Source: Oscillospiraceae bacterium
GTDB taxonomy: Bacteria > Bacillota > Clostridia > Oscillospirales > Oscillospiraceae
Assembly: GCA_017458335.1 (NCBI GenBank)
Contig: JAFTFT010000003.1
Location: 1-64,000 of the forward strand
Reading direction: 5' to 3'
DNA: 64,000 nt
Both the position numbers and the translations under genes were made by a program. Of this stretch, positions 15,520-23,720 are shown piece by piece. The stretch's first letter is position 1. Each line of letters starts with the position of its first letter. A model generated the notes under the pieces. It did not search any database and was not told where the DNA came from. It worked only from the letters and a program-made list of their open reading frames with translations.

Positions 15520-17054
15520 GGCTGTGCTCCTTCCCCGGCCGCGGCGGACGCATCCACGATCATGGTGCGGTAGTTGCGGTAGATGACCTTCCCGGGAAGC
15601 GCCCCGGAGGGCTTCTTCACATTCAGCACCATGGTGTAATCCACCGCGGTGCGGCCGCTGTCACGGGCCTGCGAATAATAAGCCGCCAGTTCCGCCGCCG
15701 CGCGGACCGCCTCTTCAGAGGGTTCCAGCCCTTCACAGCGCAGAATCACATGACTGCCGTGGAGCTGCTGGACATGGAACCAGTAGTCCGTCCGCCGCGC
15801 CTCACGCGTGGTGAGCTCGTCGTTCTGCAGATTGTTCCGTCCCACAAGGATCTCCATGCCGTCCGGACTCTCAAAACGCAGCGGCGCCATCGTCTTCGCG
15901 GCGCTCCGCTTCTTTGGATTCACGCGGCGCTGGGAACGGATCCAGCCGGTGCTCTCCAGCTCTGCCCGGATCTCGTCCAGTTCCCGGGTACTTCCGGCCC
16001 GGGAGAGTTCGTCCAGCACGCTGTTGAGGTATTCCAGCTGCTTCTCGCCGTCTGTGATGAGCTTTGTGAGGTGCTCCTTTGCGCCCTTGAGCTTGCGGTA
16101 TTCCTTAAAGCGGGCGTTCAGGTTCTCCTGCGGCGTCTTCACGGCGTCCAGCGGGATCGTCACCAGAGGCAAATCCTCTTCGTAGTAGTTTTCGCACTCC
16201 AGAACCCGGTCGCCGCGGCGTACGCGGTAGAGATTGGCCTGGAGCAGCTCCGCCTCGCGGCGGATGTCTTCAAGCTTTTCGGTCCGGCGCAGCTCCTCGC
16301 TCTGGGCGGCGAGCTTGCGCTGCTGCCGGTCGCGGGCGCGCCGCACGGACTTCACCAGTTCCTGCGCGCGCCGTCGCTGAAGCTCCTGCCGTTCCATCGC
16401 GCCGTAGCGGCGGTCCAGAAGCTCGCTGACGCTGCGGCGTTCGGGTTCTTGGGTGGTCGTGTCGGTCTCGGTCGGTTTCGCTTCCGCGGCCGTGTCGGTC
16501 TCGGCCGGTTTCGCTTCCGCGGCCGTGTCCGCCCGCGTCTTCGCGAAGCCTTCCGGCACCGGCGGCAGTTCGTAGCGCAGGCCGGGGAGCAGAGCGCGCG
16601 TCCCGTGTTCCGAGAGCGGGATGCGCCGCAGGCAGTCGAGGATACGCCCGTCCGCCCCGACGAGGACCACGTTCGCCGCCCTGCCCATCAGCTCGGTGAT
16701 GAGGCTGAGTTCGGCGCTGTCGCCCAGTTCATTCCGGGTCTCCAGGCGGAAGACGATCAGGCGGTCGCCGTTCGGCTGTTCGACGCTGCGCAGGCGCGCG
16801 CCGGTGAGGTATTTGCGCAGCAGCATGCAGAACATGGGCGCTTCTTTCGGGTTTTCAAAGCTCTGCTCCGTGAGATGCACGCGGGCGTTGGGTCCGGCGG
16901 CGCGGATCAGAAGCTTCCGGTTCTCCCCTTCCGCGCGCACCGTCAGAAGGATCAGGTCCTTCTCCGGCTGCTGAATTTTTTCGATTCTGCCGTCTGCGAG
17001 GCGTTGGGAGAGTTCCTCCGCCAGCGCCGAGACGGTCGCGCTGTCCAATGCCAT
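15516..17054 (-). CDS. rqcH: Ribosome quality-control protein RqcH (NFACT family)
   Basis: The 512-residue protein has the NFACT-N domain from the start (ALAEELSQRLADGRIEKIQQP), a central coiled coil (about 260-400) and the NFACT-R domain near 400-500 (ILVGRNNLQNDELTTREARRTDYWFHVQQLHGSHVILR). In Firmicutes RqcH adds alanine tails to nascent chains on split 50S subunits. Older annotation calls it fibronectin-binding. An unusual feature is an Ala/Glu/Thr-rich linker (about 175-205) with an exact 11-residue tandem repeat. Confidence 0.93.
   Translation of the reverse strand: MALDSATVSALAEELSQRLADGRIEKIQQPEKDLILLTVRAEGENRKLLIRAAGPNARVHLTEQSFENPKEAPMFCMLLRKYLTGARLRSVEQPNGDRLIVFRLETRNELGDSAELSLITELMGRAANVVLVGADGRILDCLRRIPLSEHGTRALLPGLRYELPPVPEGFAKTRADTAAEAKPAETDTAAEAKPTETDTTTQEPERRSVSELLDRRYGAMERQELQRRRAQELVKSVRRARDRQQRKLAAQSEELRRTEKLEDIRREAELLQANLYRVRRGDRVLECENYYEEDLPLVTIPLDAVKTPQENLNARFKEYRKLKGAKEHLTKLITDGEKQLEYLNSVLDELSRAGSTRELDEIRAELESTGWIRSQRRVNPKKRSAAKTMAPLRFESPDGMEILVGRNNLQNDELTTREARRTDYWFHVQQLHGSHVILRCEGLEPSEEAVRAAAELAAYYSQARDSGRTAVDYTMVLNVKKPSGALPGKVIYRNYRTMIVDASAAAGEGAQP
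16459..16524 (-). repeat. 33-bp tandem repeat inside rqcH
   Basis: Two copies of a 33-base unit (16459-16491 and 16492-16524, one mismatch) encode the linker repeat TAAEAKPxETD twice. Confidence 0.9.
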
Positions 17055-17060
17055 TGTGCT

Positions 17061-17456
17061 TCAGTCCTCCGTCACCGCGTCGAACAGTTCCCGGATCCGC
17101 TCCTGCCTGCCCGTGAGATACAGCCAGCCCAGCAGGGCTTCCAGGCCCGTCGCGCTGTGATACTCGCCCGGGTTTGCGTGAGCGGGTACGCCGTGAACAT
17201 GGCTGTTGCGCCCGCGCTTATAGACCGCGGTCTCTTCTTCGCTCAGCAGCGGAAGCAGGCGTTTTACCGTCTGCGCCTGGGCTTCCGCCCGGACATAGGC
17301 GACAGTCTGCCGGTGCAGGTCGTTCACGGCCGCCGGACCACGCGATGCCAGCATGCTGCGCACCAGCAGTTCATAAACCGCGTCACCCACATGGGCCAGA
17401 GCCAGACTGCTCATGGCGTTGGCCTCCTGGACGCTGATCGGCTCAGAATTCTTCAT
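17061..17456 (-). CDS. mrnC: Mini-ribonuclease III
   Basis: I prefer the ATG at 17454-17456, preceded by gagga, although an earlier start at 17468 is possible; either overlaps the end of ftsK. The roughly 131-residue product is a lone RNase III nuclease domain (LAHVGDAVYELLVRSML, YKRGRNSHV, EYHSATGLEALLGWLYLTG) without the double-stranded RNA-binding domain, which is the definition of Mini-III. It matures 23S rRNA in Firmicutes. Confidence 0.92.
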   Translation of the reverse strand: MKNSEPISVQEANAMSSLALAHVGDAVYELLVRSMLASRGPAAVNDLHRQTVAYVRAEAQAQTVKRLLPLLSEEETAVYKRGRNSHVHGVPAHANPGEYHSATGLEALLGWLYLTGRQERIRELFDAVTED

Positions 17457-20214
17457 CCTGATCCTCAATCGACGCTTCCTCCGCTTCCGGTCCCGGATCG
17501 AGATCCAGAGGACTGTCGGCCGGAATCCAGCCCATCTTCACCTGAAGGTCGTGCCAGCCCGCCTTGTCCACGGTGACGCTGCGGGGTTTGGCGCCCTCAT
17601 AGGGTCCCACGATGCCAAGCTCTTCCATCTGGTCCACGATACGCGCCGCGCGGGAATAGCCGAGCTTGATGCGCCGCTGCAGCATGCTGACCGAGCAGGA
17701 GCCCATCTCGATCACGACCTCCGCCGCCTGGGGCAGCATTTCGTCGTAATCGCCGGCGGGACCTTCCGACGCGCCGGACTTCTCTTCCGAAGCGCTGTTT
17801 TTGTCCTTTGTGGCCTTGAGCATATAGTCTTCGATCTCGGCGTTCTTCTCCGCCTCGATGTTGTTGTGTTCCTTGATAAAGGTGATGACGTCCTCGCGCT
17901 CCTCGTCCGAGACGAAGGAGCCCTGGATGCGGGTCGGTTTTCCGCTGCCGATGGGCGAATAGAGCATGTCGCCGAAGCCGATCAGCTTCTCCGCGCCGCC
18001 CTGGTCGAGGATAATGCGGCTTTCGAGCGCGGACGACACCGCAAAGGCGATGCGGGACGGGATGTTGGCCTTCATGAGGCCGGTGATGACGTCGGCGGAA
18101 GGACGCTGCGTCGCGATGACCAGGTGCATGCCCGCCGCACGGCCCATCTGGGCGACGCGGCAGATGCTCTCTTCCACATCCTTGGAGGCCACCAGCATCA
18201 GGTCGGCCAGCTCGTCGATGACGATGACCACCCGCGGGAGCGTCTCCCCGCCCTGTTCCTTCTGGATGCGGTTGTAGGCGTCAAGGTCTCTCACGCCGAT
18301 TTCGGAGAAGGCGCGGTAGCGCTTGAGCATCTCCACCACAGACCACTGCAGCGCGCCGGCGGCCTTCTTCGGGTCGGTGACGACAGGGACATAGAGGTGC
18401 GGGATGCCGTTGTAGATGCCGAGCTCGACCATCTTCGGGTCGATCATGATGAGCTTCACCTCATCCGGCCGCGCCTTATACAGCAGGCTCAGAATCAGCG
18501 AGTTCATGCAGACCGACTTACCGGAACCGGTGGTACCGGCGATCAGCAGATGCGGCAGCTTGGAGATGTTGCCCACGATGCAGTTGCCGCCGATGTCCTT
18601 GCCGAGGGCAAAGCTCAGCTTGGATTTGGCGCCGGAGAAGTTCGAGGAATCGAGGATGTCCCGCAGGAAGACCGTGCTCACGGTCTTGTTCGGAACCTCG
18701 ATGCCCACGGTGGAAATCTTGTCCGGGATCGGGGCGATGCGGACGTTCACCACGCCCAGGGACAGGGCAAGGTCGCCCGCCAGATTTGTGATCCGTGCAA
18801 GCTTCACGCCGCGGTCCAGCTCGATGTCATAGCGCGTGACCGTGGGTCCGCGGATCACGCCCGATACCTGGGCGCTGATGCCGAAACTCTGGATCGCCTC
18901 TTCCAGACGGATGCGGTTGAGGTTCACCTCATCCGTGGCGTCCGCGGTCACACCACTGCTTTTTCGCAGAAGCGTGAGCGGCGGGAATTCATAGTCGCCG
19001 AGATCCGTATTTGTGCCGGCGATCTCTTCCTCGATCTTCTGGCGTGCCTCGGAGATCTCGTCGCGCCTGACCGTCTCGACTTTGCCGGGCTCCGGCTTCG
19101 TGGTTTTCACGCCGCCGCGCTTCGGCTGCGGCGTGACGGTCTTCGGCGGTTCCGCGGCCGTCTCTCTCTGTGTCGTGCGTTCCGCGGTCTGCCGCGCGGC
19201 CGTGGCCTTCTCGGGATGGAGCGGCGTCTGCATCATGGCCTCCACCTCGGAGAGCACCGAGCCCTGGGATGAAATGGGAGCCGCCAGCGGCGGGGTCAGA
19301 TAGTCCTCGTCCGTCAGCGAAAAATCCCGGATGATTTCGGTCTTTGTCGTTTTCCGCGCGGAGGGGCGCGGGGCGGCGGTCTTCTTCACCTTTCCGGCCG
19401 CGGCGTTCACGGTCAGCTCGTCGTCCTCATCCCCCAGCGGGATATCGACGTTGAACATTCCCTGCCGCGTCCCCTGTACGATCTTGGTCGGCTGCTTCTT
19501 TGCCGGCGTGCGGAGATTCGCGATGCCGCGGGCCGCCGCCTTCTGCTCGATCTTCTGATGTTCCTGCTCATAGCGCACATAGGCGTTGTGCGAGCGGGTG
19601 ATCACCGCGACGAGGCCGCGGAAGCTTCCCCAGCAGCAGACGATAAAACAGTACAGGAAGCCCAGCACCAGCAGCGGCAGGGTTCCGTACATGCTGAGCG
19701 TCCGGTTCATCACGTGCGCAATCAGGCCGCCGATCACGCCGCCCGACTTCATCACATTGCCGAGGTCGAAGAGGTCGTTCACCGCGTCGCTGATCGCCGT
19801 CCCCTCGCGGATCTCCGGCCCCAGCATCAGGGCCGAAAGCGCCGCCAGCAGCACGGGCAGCATCACCGTCGCGAATACCCTCGCGCCGATGGGCCGGTCC
19901 CCGCAGGTGAACAGCATCACCGCCGCGACGGCGAAAGCCGGGGCCGCCAGATAGAAGCCCCAGCCAAGCAATCCTCTCAGCCAGGTGGAAAAGAAATTGA
20001 CAAAACTGCCTTCGGTGTTGAAGTAGCTGATCGTGGAACAGATCGCCAGGACCAGAAAGATGACTCCGCCGATGATGTTGCTGCCGTAGGCCGGACCCGG
20101 TTCCGGCAGGCTCTGGGCCGAGTTGCGCTTCGGCGGCGGGGGCGGAGCCGGTTTTGTTGTGGATTTTTTGGATTTTGTCGTGGGTTTCTTGCTTGTTGTT
20201 GCTTTTCTTGCCAT
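17443..20214 (-). CDS. DNA translocase FtsK/SpoIIIE
   Basis: The ATG at 20212-20214 follows an aggaaag site. The 923-residue protein has a basic Lys/Thr/Pro-rich head, four N-terminal membrane helices (about 35-210), a long variable linker, the motor domain with Walker A GTTGSGKS near residue 559 and the Walker B VVIVIDELADLM, and the winged-helix gamma domain at the C terminus (SCSVSMLQRRIKLGYSRAARIVDQMEELGIVG). It pumps chromosomal DNA at the division or sporulation septum. Both FtsK and SpoIIIE names fit; sporulation cannot be judged from this window. Confidence 0.94.
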   Translation of the reverse strand: MARKATTSKKPTTKSKKSTTKPAPPPPPKRNSAQSLPEPGPAYGSNIIGGVIFLVLAICSTISYFNTEGSFVNFFSTWLRGLLGWGFYLAAPAFAVAAVMLFTCGDRPIGARVFATVMLPVLLAALSALMLGPEIREGTAISDAVNDLFDLGNVMKSGGVIGGLIAHVMNRTLSMYGTLPLLVLGFLYCFIVCCWGSFRGLVAVITRSHNAYVRYEQEHQKIEQKAAARGIANLRTPAKKQPTKIVQGTRQGMFNVDIPLGDEDDELTVNAAAGKVKKTAAPRPSARKTTKTEIIRDFSLTDEDYLTPPLAAPISSQGSVLSEVEAMMQTPLHPEKATAARQTAERTTQRETAAEPPKTVTPQPKRGGVKTTKPEPGKVETVRRDEISEARQKIEEEIAGTNTDLGDYEFPPLTLLRKSSGVTADATDEVNLNRIRLEEAIQSFGISAQVSGVIRGPTVTRYDIELDRGVKLARITNLAGDLALSLGVVNVRIAPIPDKISTVGIEVPNKTVSTVFLRDILDSSNFSGAKSKLSFALGKDIGGNCIVGNISKLPHLLIAGTTGSGKSVCMNSLILSLLYKARPDEVKLIMIDPKMVELGIYNGIPHLYVPVVTDPKKAAGALQWSVVEMLKRYRAFSEIGVRDLDAYNRIQKEQGGETLPRVVIVIDELADLMLVASKDVEESICRVAQMGRAAGMHLVIATQRPSADVITGLMKANIPSRIAFAVSSALESRIILDQGGAEKLIGFGDMLYSPIGSGKPTRIQGSFVSDEEREDVITFIKEHNNIEAEKNAEIEDYMLKATKDKNSASEEKSGASEGPAGDYDEMLPQAAEVVIEMGSCSVSMLQRRIKLGYSRAARIVDQMEELGIVGPYEGAKPRSVTVDKAGWHDLQVKMGWIPADSPLDLDPGPEAEEASIEDQDEEF

Positions 20215-20270
20215 GAATTCTTTCCTGTTCTTTGGGTACAACCAGTAATAAAAATAGATCGATGATGTCT

Positions 20271-20287
20271 CCCCGCCTCCGGCGGGG
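20271..20287. repeat. GC-rich hairpin, family copy 2
   Basis: ccccgcctccggcgggg, extended by flanking gtct/agac to a longer stem, lies between the uppP-like gene and ftsK. Confidence 0.75.
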
Positions 20288-20317
20288 AGACAGTATGGTT
20301 TTTCTGTTCTTCGGGTA

Positions 20318-21148
20318 TTAAAAAATGAGTGTCAGGATAATGGTCAGCACGCCGATGACCCAGCTGTAGTAGGCCAGACCGCCGTAGCCGCGTCTTCGTA
20401 CCAGGCGCCGGAAGCCGTATACGGTGAAAAAGCCGGTAACCAGCGCGGCGCCCGCCCCGGCGAGATAGGCCGTCATGTAGGCGGTGTCGATCCCGGCGAT
20501 CGCCGCGTCCGCCAGGCTCAGGATGAAGGAGCCGAACATCGCCGGAATTGCCAGAAGCATACCGAAGCGGATACAGATCGGCTTCTGAAAGCCCTCCGCC
20601 TCCCCCGCCGTGACGGTCAGGGCCAGCCGGGAGAGCCCCGGAATGACGGCGACCGCCTGGCAGATGCCGATGATCAGCGCGTCGGGAATCTGCATTCTGC
20701 CGAGGCCCTTCTTTCCGGGGAGCATCCTCTCGCAGATGTACAGCACCGCGCCGTTCAGGACAAACATCACGCCCACAAAGGACGTGCTGTTCCAGAGACT
20801 GAAATAGTTCTTCCGAAACGGAAGCATGATCAGCAGCGGCAGCGTCGCAATCACCAGCATGAACAGCAGCCTCGCTTCGGGGAAGCGCTGTCCCTTCACC
20901 GGTTTCCGCCGGGAAAATCCCGTCAGGCCCGCCGTGTCACGGATCATGTCGCCGATTTCCTTCCGGTAGGCCAGAATCAGCGCGATCATCACCGCCAGTT
21001 CCGTAAAGGCCTTGAAGAGCAGATGAAGCTCCGTGAGATGCAGGTCAAACAGCGTGTTCACAACGGCCAGATGTCCGGACCCGGAGAGCGCAAGCAGCTC
21101 CGTCAGCGCGTAGATGATCCCCGCGACAACGGCGTTTGTGATCGACAT
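20318..21148 (-). CDS. Undecaprenyl-diphosphatase-like protein (UppP/BacA family)
   Basis: The ATG at 21146-21148 has aaaggag eight bases upstream. The 276-residue product has about eight membrane helices. The two family motifs are recognisable but altered: TELLALSGSGHLAVV instead of the usual TEFLPISSTGHL, and VIPGLSRLALTV instead of PGTSRSGAT. The key Glu, His and Arg positions are kept. It probably recycles the lipid carrier of wall synthesis or is a diverged paralogue with another lipid phosphate. Confidence 0.75.
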   Translation of the reverse strand: MSITNAVVAGIIYALTELLALSGSGHLAVVNTLFDLHLTELHLLFKAFTELAVMIALILAYRKEIGDMIRDTAGLTGFSRRKPVKGQRFPEARLLFMLVIATLPLLIMLPFRKNYFSLWNSTSFVGVMFVLNGAVLYICERMLPGKKGLGRMQIPDALIIGICQAVAVIPGLSRLALTVTAGEAEGFQKPICIRFGMLLAIPAMFGSFILSLADAAIAGIDTAYMTAYLAGAGAALVTGFFTVYGFRRLVRRRGYGGLAYYSWVIGVLTIILTLIF

Positions 21149-21216
21149 GACTTCATCTCCTTTGGAAAGCTCCATTGTTTCTGCATTGATCGCGAAATAT
21201 CTTTGCCTGGCTATTT

Positions 21217-21233
21217 CCCCGCCGGTGGCGGGG
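21217..21233. repeat. GC-rich hairpin, family copy 3
   Basis: ccccgccggtggcgggg lies between the AAA protein gene and the UppP-like gene, flanked by attt/gaat that extend the stem. Confidence 0.75.
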
Positions 21234-21262
21234 GAATAGCCTTCGCATGGCATCAGCTGTCT

Positions 21263-22693
21263 TCACACCTGTTCCTCGTCCGGGTCGACCAGGTCTTCCG
21301 GCAGAACCTTGATGAGATCCTCCTTGCCCGGGTTCTCCATCCCGGCGACGCGGTTGGACTGCCTCACGACCATGTCTTCGAAGCAGTTGCGCACGTCGCG
21401 TCCGTTGCCGAAGTTCTCATCGCGCTCCTCATAGAGCCGGGTGAACATCTTCAGCGCCGCCTCGTCGGCCTCCGGGGTCAGGGTGTAGCTGTTCTTCTTG
21501 CACTGCATGCGGAAAATCTCCGTCAGCTGGTTCCCGTCATAGTCCGGGAAGAAGAAGTAGCGGTTGAAACGGCTCTCCAGACCGGGGTTGGAGTGGATGA
21601 ACTTCTCCATCGGTCCGGTATAGCCCGCGACGATCACCACCAGGTCGTCGCGATGATCCTCCATCGCCTTCAGCAGGGTCTCAATGGCCTCGCGTCCGAA
21701 GTCGTTCTCCCCGCCGGAGGAGAGCGAGTAGGCCTCGTCGATGAAGAGCACGCCGCCCAGCGCGGACTGAATCACTTCCTGGGTCTTGAGGGCGGTCTGG
21801 CCCACATAGCCGGCCACCAGGCCGGAGCGGTCCACTTCGATCAGCTGGCCCTTGCTCAGCACGCCGATGGCCGCGTACAGGCCGCTGATCAGGCGGGCGA
21901 CGGTGGTCTTGCCGGTGCCCGGGTTGCCGAGGAAGACCATATGGAAGCTCATCGGCGGAACCGGCAGGTCATTCTCCTGGCGGAGCTTGCGGACCTTGAC
22001 GAGGTTGATGAGGTTCTTGACCTCCTTCTTCACGGTCTCGAGGCCAACCAGGCTTTCCAGCTGTTCCATCAGCTCGTCGAAGTTTGGCTTTTCCGGTTCC
22101 TTCTCCTCCGGTTTCGGGGCGTTGGCGCCGCCGCCGGAGGTCTGGACCTGGGCGCTGTGCTTCTCCACGAAGCTGGGCTCGCCGCTGGTAACAAAGTCCA
22201 GCGGGTTCAGGCCCTCGCGGGACTTGCGCACGCCGGTGGTGTCGCAGATGGCAGCCAGCCGGTCGGTGCACTCGGTGATGAACTCCGCCTCCGAATAGGT
22301 CACGTCGTCATCCACCGCCGCGAGATAGAGCAGGATGTTGGTGAGCATTCGGATAAAGGTTCTGGAGGTCTCTGTGCCGCGCTTGGCGTCGGACTCCGCT
22401 AGATTCCAGAAAAAAACGGGCGGCAGGAAGACGTCTTCCTCACACACGGAGCTGGTCAGGTTCCAGAGCAGCCACTTCGGCTGCTGGCGCCCGCGGGAGT
22501 AGATCTGGTTTGCCATCTCGACATGGCGCTGACCGATGCCGCCGGCTCTGCTCCACAGGGAGAGGGCGCACTTGGTCATGAATTCATCCAGCTCCGGGGC
22601 CAGGTTGGCGCTGCCGATCCGATAAAACGCGTCGGTGTTGGCCAGATAGATTTTATGGAATTCTTCCGGGCTGCGGCTCCATGTTGTGGGCAT
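21263..22693 (-). CDS. AAA+ ATPase, CbxX/SpoVK-like
   Basis: The ATG at 22691-22693 is preceded by ggagg; a TTG nine codons upstream is a weaker choice. The 476-residue protein has a helical N-terminal half, perhaps TerB-like (AVDDDVTYSEAEFITECTDRL), then a linker rich in Gly/Pro/Glu and a CbxX-type AAA+ domain with Walker A GNPGTGKTT, the pore-loop-like GYVGQTALKT, Walker B GVLFIDEAYSL and the arginine-finger region SRFNRYFFFPDY. Such proteins remodel partner complexes; the partner is unknown. It stands alone between UppP and RsmE. Confidence 0.85.
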   Translation of the reverse strand: MPTTWSRSPEEFHKIYLANTDAFYRIGSANLAPELDEFMTKCALSLWSRAGGIGQRHVEMANQIYSRGRQQPKWLLWNLTSSVCEEDVFLPPVFFWNLAESDAKRGTETSRTFIRMLTNILLYLAAVDDDVTYSEAEFITECTDRLAAICDTTGVRKSREGLNPLDFVTSGEPSFVEKHSAQVQTSGGGANAPKPEEKEPEKPNFDELMEQLESLVGLETVKKEVKNLINLVKVRKLRQENDLPVPPMSFHMVFLGNPGTGKTTVARLISGLYAAIGVLSKGQLIEVDRSGLVAGYVGQTALKTQEVIQSALGGVLFIDEAYSLSSGGENDFGREAIETLLKAMEDHRDDLVVIVAGYTGPMEKFIHSNPGLESRFNRYFFFPDYDGNQLTEIFRMQCKKNSYTLTPEADEAALKMFTRLYEERDENFGNGRDVRNCFEDMVVRQSNRVAGMENPGKEDLIKVLPEDLVDPDEEQV

Positions 22694-22846
22694 AGCTGCA
22701 TAGCCTCCGTTCTGATTCAATAATGGCGCTGCGATATGCGCATGCGGAGTTTATTATAGAACAGTCTGCCCGATCCGTCAAGAAAGGAACTTGCAAACAG
22801 GGGGAAAATATGCGATAATAGGCGGCATGGAAAGGAGCGATGCATC

Positions 22847-23581
22847 ATGGCGCGTTTTTTCATCGCCGGTGCGAATTTTCTGGGCGGGGCCCGGGCGATC
22901 ATCCGCGGACGGGACGCGGAACATGTACAGGTCCTGAGGATCCGCCCCGGAGAGGACGTCACGATCTGCGATACCCAGGGCTCGGACTATAAGTGCCGTC
23001 TGGTCCGTTCCGATAAGGAAGAGGCCGAGTTTGAGGTCGTCGAGGTTGTCCCCTGCAGGGGCGAGCCTTCCGTGGAGGTCACGGTTCTCTGCGGTCTGCC
23101 GAAGGGCGACCGGGTGGATTATATCATCCAGAAGTCCGTGGAAGCCGGCGCCCACGGGATCGTCTTCTTCCAGTCCGCGCGCAGCGTCGCGAAGCCGGAT
23201 GATCCGTATAAGAAGCTGGAGCGCTGGAACCGCATCAGCGAAGAGGCCGCCAAGCAGTCCGGCCGCGGCATCATCCCCAAAGTCACCTGGGCGCCGGATT
23301 ACGGCGAGGTGCTGAACACCGCGGTTCATCACGGTCTTCCGCTCTTCATGTACGAGACCGGCGAGCGGGAAGCGCTCAAAGACGTGCTGGAAGCAAACAG
23401 CTCCGTCTCCAGCGTCTCGATTCTGACCGGGCCGGAGGGCGGCTTTGAGCCCTTCGAGGCGGATCTCGCCCGGATTGCCGGGCTGCACATCTGCTCCATG
23501 GGCGAGCGGATTCTCCGCTGTGAGACCGCGCCGGTCGTCGCCGTCACCGCGGTCATGTACGCCACAGGGAACCTGTCCTGA
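22847..23581 (+). CDS. rsmE: 16S rRNA (uracil1498-N3)-methyltransferase
   Basis: A 244-residue RsmE: an N-terminal PUA-like part (HVQVLRIRPGEDVTICDTQGSDYKC), then the SPOUT knot domain with LPKGDRVDYIIQKSVEAG, RWNRISEEAAKQSGRG and LTGPEGGFEPFEADLA (about 195-210), which binds S-adenosylmethionine. It methylates U1498 of 16S rRNA. The only plus-strand core gene between 9 and 26 kb, it is divergent from the AAA gene. Confidence 0.94.
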   Translation: MARFFIAGANFLGGARAIIRGRDAEHVQVLRIRPGEDVTICDTQGSDYKCRLVRSDKEEAEFEVVEVVPCRGEPSVEVTVLCGLPKGDRVDYIIQKSVEAGAHGIVFFQSARSVAKPDDPYKKLERWNRISEEAAKQSGRGIIPKVTWAPDYGEVLNTAVHHGLPLFMYETGEREALKDVLEANSSVSSVSILTGPEGGFEPFEADLARIAGLHICSMGERILRCETAPVVAVTAVMYATGNLS

Positions 23582-23598
23582 TCGTTGATGATTCTGCT

Positions 23599-23615
23599 CC
23601 CCGCCTCCGGCGGGG
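23599..23615. repeat. GC-rich hairpin, family copy 4
   Basis: ccccgcctccggcgggg follows rsmE by 18 bases, with ct/ag extending the stem. Confidence 0.75.
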
Positions 23616-23640
23616 AGCTGTTTATTCTCTCTGCTTCACG

Positions 23641-23690
23641 AAAAACAGCAACTGCCGTCGGAGCGTGCTCTCGACGCAGCTGCTGTTTTC
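23641..23690. terminator. Intrinsic terminator between rsmE and the CHAP-like gene
   Basis: aaaaacagca...cgtcg pairs with cgacg...tgctgtttt; A and T runs on both flanks suggest that it ends both converging genes. Confidence 0.7.
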
Positions 23691-23720
23691 TTTCGGATTT
23701 CGGAATTGCCGCAGAGAAGT

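Noticed and set aside
15750-17576. 608-codon open frame on the plus strand opposite rqcH and mrnC
   Set aside because: GC-rich coding DNA often leaves the opposite strand open. The minus-strand frame encodes RqcH and Mini-III with all motifs, while the plus-strand product has low-complexity Arg/His/Leu composition and no start signal.
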